In this document: one piece after another, positions 10,800 to 24,000 of the stretch | How positions within the stretch are numbered: position 1 is the first letter of the stretch | Layout: the number at the start of each line of letters is the position of its first letter | NCBI RefSeq assembly: GCF_003945595.2 | Contig: NW_024103729.1 | Coordinates: 802,950 to 866,949, forward strand | DNA length: 64,000 nt | Origin: Pipra filicauda | Taxonomy: Eukaryota > Chordata > Aves > Passeriformes > Pipridae | Reading direction: 5' to 3' | Notes under the pieces: model-generated | Database searches by the model: none | What the model saw: the letters and a program-made list of their open reading frames with translations, nothing else | Told to the model about the DNA's origin: nothing | Position numbers and translations under genes: made by a program

Positions 10800-13700
10800 G
10801 AAAAATTAGGGAAATTGGCTTTTTATTTTTTGGCAGTATAAAAAAGGTAAAAATTTCTTTAAGAAGGTTATAACATTCCAGTGATGAATGGTGTCAAGGA
10901 CCTGTCTGCTTCACCTACATTCCATCTGTAGATCTGACTCCTCTCATAGCTTGGAAAAGCTCATGTCAGAAGACCTCGAAAAGAGAAACAAACAAAGCAA
11001 AAAAACCCCCAACTGTCATCAGCTGAGAGGGTTTTCTACTTTAGAATCCTTCTTTAAAATTTCTCCACTAATGTGCCTGTCTGTGTTCCAAGAACAGCTA
11101 TGTACATTTTATAGCAATCTTAAAGACCCCAAAGTTAGAGAGGTGCTCCATACACCTTCAAAATGTATTATGTGGCATATAGAGAGCACATGAGGAACAC
11201 ACATTTTATTGGATGGCTAGTAATGCACTGAAGGTTCTGTCATTCATGAGTGATTTGGTCATCAAAACTGAAAGGTCACAAGGTATTTGCTGGTTGCACA
11301 TATAACCTCTACCATCTGTATATAAATGTAGATGGGCTTCTAATTTTTCATAGTTTCTGCTCACAAATTCTGAATTTGAAGTTATTCACTTATTTATTAC
11401 AACTTATTTTTCAAGTTTCAAAATTTGTATTATTTTCTTCAGACTTGACAGTATCAAGCACTTTACACCAACTTCTGAAACCCTCTGCCATCCATATCCT
11501 GCCAAACCTAAGAAAGGTAGATAAACATGGAAGATGGAAATGAAATGGGAACAGATGGGCTCATCTGCAATTATACCTCTGAAAAGACTGAGAGCCTCAC
11601 AGAGATTTATAAACCTTCTGGAGTCCAGGCATCTGGTGATCACATAAAATGACCCAGAAAATGTTTTAAATGAGTAATTGAAAATAACAATTTTATGTGG
11701 AATACAGGAAACTTCTCAAATCAACACTGAACCAACAAGGAGAAAACAATTAGGGACCCAAAGTGTACATAATTTGAATAAGTAAAAGTGAGATTTCAGA
11801 GAAGTTGTTCATGGCCTAAGACTTCAGCCAAGCAACAAAGCAATTTTTAAATAAATGTGATGAGATGACCTGACTAACAAGAATGATTCAAAGGTGGCTG
11901 ATTGGGTCTGTCATTAGGATGTGTCAGTTATCTCAGTTTTCCTCTGTAAGAAGGGACATAACTTTTCTTGGTCTGATAACGGTTGCTCCATCAAATCTTC
12001 CCTTTTTGGACTAAACAAAACTGAGCAAGTATTCTGCCACCCTCCTCCCCTGCTTCTCCCATTAACAGTCTTGTTTTTGCTTCTGTATGTGTTAAAGGAG
12101 CAGTTATGCATGAGGTAGTGAGTTCATCCCTACAAAGACAGAACTGCTTATCTATTATATGTTCAACTGCTCAGTGGAATTAACAATTCAGAGAATATCT
12201 TCAGTTTATCTCTGCACTTCCAGCCAAGTTTAAAGCCTGCTCAGTTGTAATGGCTTTCTTTCTAAAATGTCCCTTTTTCTCAGGAGAACATCAAACAGCC
12301 TAGACAGCAATGACTACAGTTTAAAGTGTTGGCCATGCAATAAAGACAGAAAAGTATTAAATAATATAATTTGTATAAACTGAATTTGAAATAGCAAGCT
12401 CTAGCAATATGAAATTTCATACAGCAACGGCTGATATCCCCAAGGTAGTCGTGGCTAACAGATTGATTCACAAAAGTCTGAGTCAATTTGCTAGGAATCC
12501 AAAAAGAAAATTAAAGCCCGTGCCTTTGAACACCACCAGCCAAAGCAACTGAACTGAAAAAAATCAGGAAATTTCATCAGCTGGCTTCTAAACTGAATGA
12601 GATGCAGGAGACGCTCAAAATGGAATTGTTCCAAGGACAGAGGTCAGAAAACATCCAAGCAAGAAGATTGAAACATTTTCAAGCAGCAGAAAAAATATGT
12701 TGAGAAGCAAATTTTCTAGGAAATATGAATAGAAAACATTGCCATACCAGCTGTCAATAAGTGGTAACAGAAAGACCACTTGTTTACCCAGTAATAACAT
12801 TTGCACAACACATTCCCATGCTTTTCCCAGCATTAATCAAAGTTCTGACCTCAAAGTAATTGAAAAACCTTGAGAGACTTTGTAAGGAAAAGGAAAGGAC
12901 CCAAACCTCATCTAGAGCAAGGACAATGAGAAAGAGAACTACCCTGGTGTGAAACAATGACTTATATCTAATTTCTCCAAAACTGCTTTTTCGTTCAGCC
13001 ATGGAAAGAACTTTTCAGGCTAAACAAACCTAATTGACCTAGTCTGCAAGGAATAGCACTTAAAATAGAGAAAAGGTTACAGGTTTTCACAAGTCAACTT
13101 CTAAAACTTGTTCTGAGAGACAGAATTAATACATGTGCAATGTTTCTGCTCTGTTCTTTTTCATTAAGCTATGGGTAGAGAGGACTGGATTTTCTAAAAA
13201 CAACTTGAAAGAAATCCAAGATTAGTAGTGTGCAGTGCTTTTGAAAGTCTCTACTCCATAGCTTTCTGGGATAAGAATTTCTCAGAAATTCATAAAGCAA
13301 TACAAAAAGTAGAAGTGTGAGTCAAGGAAAACACCATAAAATAATCATTATTTGTTTCCCCTCAAATGTTTTAATTTCGTAAATATAATTCTAGCCTAAC
13401 TGCTTCAAGTTTAATGTTCAAGGTACAATCTGGGTTCCATTTCAAGGTGTTCTCAAATGATCACTAATGTTTCCAATTCAACAAAACAAGCACAATGTCA
13501 AATGCCATACAGTAGTATTTTCCTGAATACAAACCAGAGCAATGAATGAATCCATTATGACATGATGAAAACAAACACCTCCATTTCTGTGTGAAGCCAA
13601 TAAAATCAACTGATTTCTGTATTTTCACTGCCATTTAAACATGGAGGACACAAGTGAAGACAGAAAAGTCTTTTTCCAGCAAACTGATTTGTTGTGAAAG

Positions 13701-15490
13701 TTTTCAGATTTCCCCTACAACTGTATGTCTATTTTAGCCTTATTGTCTGTTCAGTCCTTTGGAAGATGGACCAATGAAGTTCATCTAACTTAAGTCTAAA
13801 TACCTGTTTCATAAAATATTTGATTATCTAGGGAGGGACAGGAGAATGAGGAGGTGAGACAGCATGGAGAAATTAAAAGAAATGCAATTATCATAATCTA
13901 TTTTCATGGTAATTTGGTTAATTTCTTAGAGAAAGATCGAGATCTGAAATGGTATAAAAAAATGGAGAGAGAAAGTCTGGAAGCTGAAGCTCCATCTAGA
14001 AAATGATACCTGCTTTTAAGTGGAAGAGATAAAAAATTTTAGAACATTTTATCAAAAGGAATAAAATTTCAGACCTTCAAATTTTTAATTCTTAATTTCT
14101 AACATCTAGGTAGATGTTGTAACATTGATACCAGAAGTGTTCAACCTGTGATATACTGAAAGACATTAATTCAATGTCTTTTTTTGAAGACTGTAGACTC
14201 TAAAGCTTAAAAGCGATGTATTTGTTAGAAGAAATTATTTTGGGATTAGTTCAGGGAGCAAATTTGTAGTGCAGAATTGCAGAAAATGTACTTCATCTGG
14301 GATCAGCTGTAGGTGTTAAAAATTATTTTTTCATCTATGCAATATTTTAAGCAAATATTTTGGTAGCTAAATTGGTACTTACAACTATTATTTTTTTCTC
14401 TGTTGTATCAACAGTGGCAAGGTTCCTAGTTTCATTTTATTTCCACTATTTCTGCCATCCTCTCACTCAGTACAGATCTCCTTTCTTGCCCAGTCACTCG
14501 TGCTTTCCAAGATCAAAACTGCCAAGTAGTTCACTAAATCCTTGCAAAATACTCTGTGATCTAAACATTTTTATTTCTATAATGTTGAAATCATGCAGGG
14601 AACCTTCCACATAGCATTTATTTGCAGCAAGGAAAATGCTATAAAGTTGCACAGCTATCCAGGCTCTGAGGTCATTCACAACAGAATGGAATTAAAATGA
14701 CACTCTGCCACAAAACCCTTCAGTAAGTGAGGTATGGAAAAAGGGAGAGGAAATTGAAAAGATGGAAATGCATGGGGTATTTAGGGCTGAGGTTATCACC
14801 TCAATTACACAGAGGAGTAAAACAAAATGAACATAGATAGGTAAGGTCAAAATGTAGCTTGATATTTCTGTGCAGCTTAAAGGACAAAGAAAAAGGATTT
14901 ATTTCAAAATATTTCCTTACAGTATTCCCTCCCAAATAACCAGACAATATAGGTTTAGCTACTGGAGGTGTGGGGATATACATACATGCACTTCAAGGTG
15001 CTACAGCTTGCCTGCCACCTGCAGTGTCCCTACACAGGCTCCAGGGCAAATTTTTATCACCATTTCTAACTTCCACATTAATTTGTTCTTTAAAATATAT
15101 ATATATTTATATATATCCTGCATATTAAATTTATAAAGCTCATTTTGAATGCATTTTTACATGAGCCTTTTCCTTACACGAAAGGTAAAACCTCTTAGGA
15201 AGCTGAGGAAGATTGGAAAGGGGTGAGACGAGATTGGAAAGATTCTGATTCTACTCCATGTACTCTGGGGATAAAAGAAGGTCTCTGTACCAGGTCACTT
15301 GAACGACCAGTGTTCTCTCATGGGTACCACTGACGTTATTCTGTATTATACCATGAACTAGAAGTCCAGTAAAATGGAGTAACAGAAGATTTCCTTCTTT
15401 CTCAGATCAGTCATTGTGCTTCCAGCCAGTTTGCCCTCTCTTTCGTAAGTAAATACAACCTTGATTCTGTCTCTTCTTTTCCCTTTGCAG
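10800..15490. other. AT-rich stretch with no recognised gene
   Basis: About 4.7 kb. Reading frames stay under about 100 codons and match nothing I know. A TA microsatellite-like run lies near 15,090-15,118. Confidence 0.5.
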
Positions 15491-15580
15491 AAAAACATGT
15501 GTCCTTGTAATCAGAGAAGGAAAGGAAAAGGTTATCTTTTGAGGCTGTCATACAACAGGCCAGCCTGTCTAGCTTACAAG
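15491..15580 (+). other. Exon-like segment, unconfirmed
   Basis: A strong pyrimidine tract ending in the acceptor TTTGCAG (15,484-15,490) precedes a stop-free 90-base segment, followed by ACAAG|GTCAGA at 15,576-15,586. The conceptual 30-residue product begins KNMCPCNQRRKGKG and resembles nothing I recognise. Acceptor-like and donor-like pairs occur by chance in this much DNA, so this is a candidate for transcript evidence, not a called exon. Confidence 0.15.
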
Positions 15581-16189
15581 GTCAGAAGATTCAAAAAAGT
15601 GAGGTTTTTCTTCTCTTTTCCAATGAAATGGAGTGATAAGTGCTTACTTGATTAAACCAGTGGATAAGAACATCTATTGTAATTCTTTCCTCTCTTCTGT
15701 TCAGTTCCTTCCTTTGGCTCCAAGAGATAAGAATGGAGAACTTTTAGCCTGGCATTGATCCAAGCTTTGAAAGGACTTGCTGATTATGGATAATGTTCTT
15801 ATTCAAATGAGCAGTCCTCCTGAAGCAAATACTAATGTTGCCTGACTGTAATGAATAGGATTTAATCCTATATTTTAGATGAATTTCCATATCACATGGA
15901 AGTATATTTATATATTCCAGTCTCTAATCTGACTGGATTTTACACTGACTTTTGCTAAAGAGGAATCTACAGCACATGAAGACATCAAGTTAGATCACAG
16001 CTAATTATCCTGCCCTTCCATAAAGAGAATATAAACAGTCACAACAAAGGACAAGAAAATGAATGAGTTTCAAATGTCACATTAAATATATTTGTATTTA
16101 TAGACTAATTAAAAATTTATATACTAAATACAAATATATCTATGTTCTCCATCTAAACTGTCGCCTTTCCAATAAAAAGTTCCAGCACA
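15581..16189. other. No recognised feature
   Basis: Unassigned AT-rich sequence between the exon-like signal and the old LINE. Confidence 0.5.
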
Positions 16190-16725
16190 CTTAGCAATTT
16201 CATATACATAAGCCATTTCATAATCTCTATTTCCTCACTTTAGAGTTTTTAAATTCCAATATTTCCCTTCTGAGATGGGAGAGACACCAGAAAAGCACGA
16301 GCCACCCACAGTGTTGATGAACAATATATTTATACAGAGATATAATGATTATTTATTTGTTTATTTTCTATTCTTTCCCTAACAATTCCTAAAAGGGGAT
16401 TTCTTCTGGACACCAAACACCAAGCTGATACTTTTCAGCAGCACTATCTACAACTATCCTGAGATCTTGCTTTTGACAATTAATAAGCCTGGAGATTAAA
16501 ATTTTATATGCGGAGCTCAAGCTGTTTTCTTTCTCTTCATCACTTTACATTTATCGACACTGAATTTCACCATTTTACTGCACAGTCACTGGTCTCAGAA
16601 AATCCTTCCATAATTATTCTTGATTTTTCTAGTTTAAATCTCTAACAACAGTAAATAATACCACAGCACTGTTGATTACAAGATCGCTGATGTATTTGTT
16701 GAAATTGGGTAATACTTGCTTTTTT
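16190..16725 (-). mobile_element. Ancient CR1/L3-like LINE, reverse transcriptase part
   Basis: Read on the minus strand, this is a decayed internal part of a CR1/L3-clade LINE ORF2. From 16,725 downwards the recognisable blocks are a FNKYISDL-like stretch (about 16,705-16,680), KMVKFSVDKCKVMKRK (about 16,582-16,533; family pattern WQMKFNVDKCKVMH), a region matching the QERDLGVxVD block near 16,470, and 'ttggaatt' near 16,255 where the family has LELEKVQRRA. The copy has several stops and indels and is inactive. It is more diverged than the two plus-strand CR1 fragments and so probably much older. Related fossils are shared by turtles, crocodilians, birds and mammals. Confidence 0.82.
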
Positions 16726-19700
16726 TCCTGCTATAGAAATTAGAATCTAGAATCGGCAATGAATGTAGTCTCTTATAGACAAATCTGAAATTAAAAGAGA
16801 AGATAGGAAACTTAATATAAATCATCCCATTATCTTTAGCTATAAATAAAAACAGGTTGATTTGGTAAAACCAAAATTAAATATTTTAAGACATTTAAAG
16901 CTTTTAAATTTTTTTTAAAGGAAAGTAATTAAAACAATGAACAAAAAAAAAGTCAATTTTAAAGAGTACATCACAAACTTGTTGCTTAAAATGTGTTGAA
17001 AATAGTTCTGGGATGATTTTAGACTGTTTTCGTATTTTTATTTTCTTCAAAATAGGTAATTCAGCCAAAGGCAATGCAAATTCACTAAGTATCCTGGAAT
17101 AGTTGGGTCTTTATTTTGTTATTGGGTTAAAAAATTTTGGTCAATTCAAAATGATTCCTAGTTCCTTACAACAGTTTTAGTGCTGTAAATACATCCTGCA
17201 GCTGCAATGTTACTGGATGTTCATTTGCCACATTTGATTTAAACTAAGTAAATGATAATTTCTCTGGTTTTTCAACTTTTAAAAGACCTTATCTTCATAT
17301 CTAATTCTGATATTTATACTTTCTGTGATCCAAATGGACAATTATTTTAAAACTAAAAATTTTCAAGGAAGTGTAAAAACAGTCAAAACCAAAGGCTAAG
17401 CAATATGAAAACACCCTGAAGAATGGAAAATTGCAACCCAGGCTTCAGGCTTCTTGAAAAGTGCTGAGCTATGTCACTCACCTATGGAGTTCACTACAGG
17501 TGCTAAGTCAACCTTGTCCACCTGAAACTGTCCTTCAGATAATAACTGAGGATATATTATATATAAAAAAATAAAATTAAATTTAAAAATCTATCATCGA
17601 GGTGAATTGATTTTACAAAGATTGACATTACACTAAATTTTTTGCAATATGTTGTATTTTGAGGTCACAATATTTTAATCTTAAATGATAGATAGACTCT
17701 AACTTTGTAGTGAACTCTAATTTGCTTAGTGACACTTCAGACAGAATTTAGTTAGGAAACTGCCTCCATGTGTTATAGTTTAAAAAAAACCCAGAATGTA
17801 GCAAAAACCTAGTTTGAATTATAAAAATCCAAGCCTTAATATAGTCTTTACACAGTTTTGAAAAATGAGGAAATTATATTTCAAGGGGCAGCTGAGAATT
17901 TTTTCCGTGAATACACTATTATTCATATGCAAAAACCTCCAGCTTTTGTGAAGTTTTAATATGTGAGACGAGTAAAATGCTAGATTATTCAAAATTTAAG
18001 AGTTCATTGGATCAGCTTTCTCAAAATGATGGTGCTTTCGATGAATAAGATTCAACTGCTGAGAATTTATTGACAAAATCATTGTTTATTCCTAACCACC
18101 TAAGAGAATAATTTCTTCATCTACCAATACATAATTCAATCACAAACCTCACTGAAATTTTTTATTCAAAGCAGGAGCTGATGAAAATTATTCTCATCAT
18201 ACCTAGATATGATCAGAAATCTTTTATTCAATATATTTGATATGAGTTTGAACCTTTTTCTCAGTTCAACAGTTAAAAAAAATTCCCATAGAAGTGAGAT
18301 CCCATAATAAGCCGAATTAACCCTTTTAAGTCATTCTTAAAGCTATCTTTCATAGTTCTTAAAATTCAGCAAAGAATTCAGAGATGTCAGCCTGAAAACC
18401 ACCTGAGTTCTTGAGTGAATGCCTGTGATTGTGTTTAGTCAACCGTTCCCCCAGAGAAGGCACTGATGGGACCTCTCTCCTCTAATTGATCTGCTGAAAT
18501 CAACTCAAGACACTGAGGCAACTTCCCCTCTGTTAAACACACCTGGAATTAGGCATTAGATTCAAGAACTGTAGATACACAGACATACATGAAAAAGCCT
18601 CCAGAGGAATGATAACTGAGCACTGCTAAGCACTCTAAATTAGTGCTGTTTCTTTTACTTACACATTATACTGCAGTCTGTATCAGTGGTTGCAAAAAAT
18701 ATTTCTTGCCTCTCAGAATTCTCAGCACTCTTCAAATAACTTTCTTTGTTACCAAAACAGGTCATCCAAACTCACAGGAAGCAAACAGAATTCTCAGGCA
18801 GGCTAGAACATGTCTGAGGCATATACATGTGTGGTTACACAAATATGTGTGCAAAAGTGTTTTCATTTAAATACAGAATGATCTACTAAGAAGTTCCATT
18901 TTTAAATCCTGTTGGAAGTCAGTGTCTAAACTTTCCATGACTTCTTTCCAGTAACTTCCTAATCTCTCCCATTTACTGGTAAAGGCAGCATTCAATCATA
19001 CTGATATTGCACTGTGAGTCAGAGAGATGTATTACCGTGCATGCATATGAAAATATTGATGTGAAGAGTATTATTAAAGTTCACAGAAAGTAGTTTATAT
19101 CTTTTAGTAATACTGCATATTAAACGCTCTTATAATGCACCATATAGATAAAATCAATTTTCTCTCTTATAAAGGTATAAGGAAAGTAGAATGAATCAAT
19201 TTGAGTTGTAGAAACAGCAGAAGCCCACCACTTTCCAGGTGGATCAAGAACAGAACCCACTTGTTTGTTGCTGGCAGGAGTGCTGTGACAGCAAAGCAGG
19301 ATGGAAGGTAAAAGAGACTTGCGAGCTATGGTTACTATACATTTTACTTCCTTCTAAAATCTCTCTCAATGTTTTTCCACGAAACATGAACCACTTGGAA
19401 TCAGAATTGCACACATCTGTGTTTGATTTCAAGAGGTCCAAAGCCTCCTCAAGGCGGTGGCCACACCTCCAGCCAGAATGCTGGATATCCACATCCTACT
19501 GTGCATGACAGCAGAGGCATACAGTGTGCACAAACAGCCCAATCCATCCTGAGATGCACACATGGGGCTGTGGAAAACCCACCCTGTTTCCTATACGTTG
19601 AAGGAGTGATGCAGCACAGGGATGTTCCCTGGCAGAATAAAGCTGCCCCAGCACGGGGTCCATTGCACTGCCTAACGCTTCTGAGTAAAAACCTGGGGTA

Positions 19701-20081
19701 ACAAACCCTGATCAGGACTATGAAAATCCACAGAGAAGACACTATCAGCATGGAACATTACAAAATTGAAGATACTTATTTAAAGGGTGAGAATTTACCT
19801 TTTTCTGCATTTTCTAGAGTACATTCAACAAGACAATTGTGCATATCCTAAAAACAGAGAAGCAAGGCAGGGAAAGTACAGGACTTCCTATTTCAGACTC
19901 CAGCAACAACTAGAATTAGAAATCCCTGTTAAGTAATGTATTACAGGTCCTAGAATATTAAGAATGAAAATTAGTGTAACTCACTAATTATAGTTAGTTC
20001 AATAAACAAACTGTGTAATTACTTGGTGGGAATATTTTTGCTTCTTACACTCTACACAAGGATCAAACCTTTGAAAGAAGT
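16726..20081. other. Mostly AT-rich, no recognised gene
   Basis: About 3.4 kb. A locally GC-richer patch at 19,250-19,700 holds overlapping frames on both strands of up to 100 codons; their overlap argues against real coding. An A/T-only stretch lies near 17,553-17,600. Confidence 0.5.
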
Positions 20082-20121
20082 TTTTAAGTTATGCTACACA
20101 GCATTTTAAGTTATGCTACAC
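20082..20121. repeat. Short tandem duplication, period 22
   Basis: TTTTAAGTTATGCTACAC occurs at 20,082-20,099 and again, identical, at 20,104-20,121. Confidence 0.9.
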
Positions 20122-20929
20122 TACAAGGGTTAATTGGTTTCTGTTTGGTTTTGTTTTTCTAGTATGGGCAATAAGGTTAAAGTAGATGGAAAAGCATTTT
20201 TTTCTCCTAATTTTCCTTCTTGCTGTCTTCTTTGATTGCAGCAGCAGCAACTACATTGAGGTACAATGATACACTTGACATCATCATGTTAATAACTGGC
20301 TACTCTGCTCATTTTCCCCAAGGCTTGCTGGGTAATTCTCCTGAGGTCAAGTTATTTTTATAGAGCCTCTCAGCAGGAGGGAGAATGTACCATCTTAGAA
20401 ATTCACAGTCTGCTGGCGCATTGCAGCTGCTTTCCCAGTGACTAGGAGACAATCAGCACTGCAGGATCTTCTGCAAAAAATCAGGCAAAGACATGTTTTA
20501 GCTCTCTGGAGAAGCCCAATCAAAAGGTATTCACTGCATGGATCTGAACCAGCACCCATCTTTTCTGCAGCCAAGAGAGTTCAGTAAAATGTCCAAATCT
20601 AACCTGAGTCTGGCAACTGTTCAGAAAAGACAAGGACTGACCAAGACACTGACATCAGATGTGGTTTTTTAATTTGAAAATAAACCAAGTAAAAAATTCA
20701 CTGAATACCTCAACAACAGGATGAAGGAAAAAAAATCTTTACAGCCATGAGTACCTGAAATGTTTATTTAGCTAAGTCCAAAAGACACTCAGTCATATTG
20801 GTTATCTATTCTATTTTAGTACAATAACTACTGGATTTTTTTGTTCTAAACTGCTGTACAACTAGGCTAAGTTCACATCTAAAGTTGAGAAGCACCAAAT
20901 GCAGAAGCTAATGTATTAGCAGTGTTTCT
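20122..20929. other. No recognised feature
   Basis: Unassigned sequence. It includes a 'gcagcagcagcaac' word near 20,239. Confidence 0.5.
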
Positions 20930-20954
20930 CTCTCATGACCTGTGGTCATGGGAG
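20930..20954. repeat. Hairpin with 11-bp stem
   Basis: CATGACC at 20,934-20,940 pairs with GGTCATG at 20,944-20,950 around a TGT loop. The stem extends to 11 pairs (20,930-20,954) with one G-T pair. It lies about 45 bases left of the CA microsatellite. Confidence 0.8.
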
Positions 20955-20994
20955 CTTTAATAGACCAGAAGATAACTGTGAAATAATTCATAAC

Positions 20995-20997
<3 letters not shown>

Positions 20998-21028
<31 letters not shown>
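20998..21028. repeat. (CA)n microsatellite, about 15 units
   Basis: An uninterrupted CA dinucleotide run of 31 bases, long enough to be polymorphic. Confidence 0.98.
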
Positions 21029-21030
<2 letters not shown>

Positions 21031-24000
21031 CAAGAGAACAGAACAGCTGTATGTGTTCCCATATACACCAACAAACGACCAATTAAAATAAAAGATTATC
21101 CAAGGTTGATTATCCAAAACTTAGCATAATTTTCGGTTATAAATTAAAAACATTGCAGTAACACTGACTCTGTTGTGTGGTTGGCTTTTTTTCCTGTAAA
21201 GATTTACAACTGTTTGATAAACAAAAATTTTGAAAAATACTGATTTACAGAACTCCTAAATTTCAGTAGATGCTGATATTTGCTTTATAAGTCCTGGTAG
21301 TTTGTAATTATTCCTAACTTATTTAGAGAATTTATTATTTTCACTCAAAACTTAATCTCTGGGCACAGACATTTCTTTTTCCTTCTGTCCTACATTGCTT
21401 TGTTCCCTCCTCCTTCAGAAAGTCTTTGTATTTTACAGCACATCTGAAAGCTCATTGGCTATTCTGTTTACAATGTTATTTTGCAGAGCTCTAATTACTA
21501 ATGTATTTAGCATTCTGAGTCTAGAATTCAAACCGTTTGACAAATTATTAATCAGGGAGATGAGAAGCTCAAAAGTAAGAAAATGCAAAGCTTATTTGTG
21601 GCCATAGGCACATTAATCTTTGTTATTCAGCAGTTATAGGTTTTGACAGGAATACTAACACAAATCATGCAGTGGTAAAATTTCTGCATAAGAACTTTTT
21701 TTCTGAGTGACATGTAGATTAGTAAGAACCCTCCTGCTACTCTGACCTGTGCATCAGCTTCTCTTCAGCTCATTTTGTTGAAAAAAACAAATCAATGTCA
21801 ACATACTTTACCCACTGATCTGGCCTCCTCTAGTCTGCTTATTAGAACACTGTAGGAAAAAATAAAATTCTTTACATCATATTTTTAGTAGTAGAGTAAT
21901 AAATTTAATATGCTTTGAAAAAAAACCAACCCAAGCCCACAACCTAAAACTCTCATAAACTTATGTAGGGAAACCCTAGTTTTCTTGTTCTCTCCCTTGA
22001 TATTGAACAAAGAGAATATAAACTTTCTGTACATTTTCAGCCACTGTGCTGAGCATCTCAAACCTTAGGAAAATTTTTTCTCACAGGCAAAGAAAATAAA
22101 TGTAAAGAAACCAACTCCTATACCACAAATATTTAATCTTATTTCATTCTCTGGCAAAGGAAAAAGGAAAAGAAAAACAGAAGTGAAGAAAGAAAAGGGG
22201 AAATATGTTAAGAGGCAAAGACCTTTCCAGAAACTTGAATGACTTATAAGCAATTGCATTTTCTCATGCCTGTATTTCCATCAATTGCTCATGAACATGC
22301 CAGTGAATGGGATTCTAAGCTTTGTCCAAATTTCCAGTTCAGCACATTAACTACTTCTCCTTAGAACCTAGGCTTTCCATCAAAGAAGAAAATCAAATCA
22401 GTTTGATACTATTAGTTCTTGATAAATCCATTTTTGCTGTTTCTTATAGCCTTATTTGACTCCTAAGTATCTGGTTATTGTTAACCTTTTTGCAAAGAGA
22501 GAAGAAGTCTCTTAGGATGCTTCTTCCCTTGAATCTACTTGTTTACTCCCTGATTAATTGATAGCCTGACTAATTTCATTGTTCTCTTTTTCATCTAATG
22601 TACTTATAGAAGCTCTTCCTTTCTTTACCCCTGGTAAATATCAATGCCCTCAGCACTTTAGCCACGGTTGATTTTTAACCTAAAGGTTTTCAATAGCCTT
22701 TAAGAGACAACTGTTCTTTTTTTCCATTTTTGTATGTCTCCTTTTGTACTGAAGATACCACGACACAGCCAAATTAACTTTCACTCCCTTTTTACTTTCC
22801 TCTGATTTTAGACAGCTGGCTCTTTTGCCAATACAACCTGGGGTAGTCATGGTCAGATTCATTTCTCTGAACACTTTTATACCATCAGTGAATCTTGGTT
22901 TGTCAATTATTTCTAATAAAGTCCTCCTGCAACACTGTATGCTAACTCAGAGGCAGCAGTTTGAGCTGAGAGAGCTGCTCAGCCCACCCCACATTCTAAA
23001 CAAGCCTTTAGACAGCTGTTGGTCAAATCCCTGTAGTGATGATAATTCTACCTGGGAAGCCAATGCAATTTGTGACATTTTCAATTCTCACTAAAAGTAC
23101 AGGCAAATTATGATACTATCTGGAAATGAAAATTTGGATTTAAGAAGTTGGAGTCCTATTAAAAGCACATTACAGGCCTAGCTAATTGTTTCAGTCAGGA
23201 CATTACTAATGCTTTGCATGTTAACTCCAAACCAATTAACTGTCTCTGCCAGCTGCAGAGGTACAACTATTATGTATTTTCTACTAATTTTAGTAATTTG
23301 GATTGTTATTGTTCAATGACTGCAAAACATCCAAGGCCTCAGAGCCAGACAAGTAGCTGGCTACATACAGCAATGGCCCCTGCTAATTCCAGTTTTTTCT
23401 TCTTTATTACTGACACAAAACCTATTGGGATGGGTAAGATGACCATTATCACCAGGCACATATAAAGATGGCTAATTTTGTGACAGCTGCTTTTATATTC
23501 AGGATTTCAGATGACTAGAGGTAGCCAAACAAATATTATTCAGGAACATATGTTAGTTTTTATTTTAATGCAAATGTTGTGAATATGTGAACTGAAACAT
23601 ATATTTGATGTTCATATACTGATAACAGCAGACTATCAGATATAAAAAAGATACAAAGCAATTTAGTATAGTGCAGATGCTCTATTGCATAGGGCTACTC
23701 AGATGGGACTCAATAGAGGTGGTTTCTGTTATGCCAGTGGTTTGTTCTGTAACCTGTTGTTATATTATTTCTTTCCACTCACTGATTTTGATTAAGGAAA
23801 AAGAATTACTTCTGCCTATGAATTTCTACAGCACAGTATCTTTCATTTGAAATCAGGACCTGATCCTAGAGAAAACAAAACAGTAAAAAACCCATCGAAA
23901 ACATCTTCCCAACCATACAAAAATATCCATTTTGTATAGCCATACAGCATTATTGGCTGTTAGCTGATAAACCTATAGTAGCTGCTGTGTATCTACAATA

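Noticed and set aside
19239..19751. Three overlapping frames of 82-100 codons on both strands
   Set aside because: Mutual overlap in a GC-richer patch with no recognisable domain or splice context.
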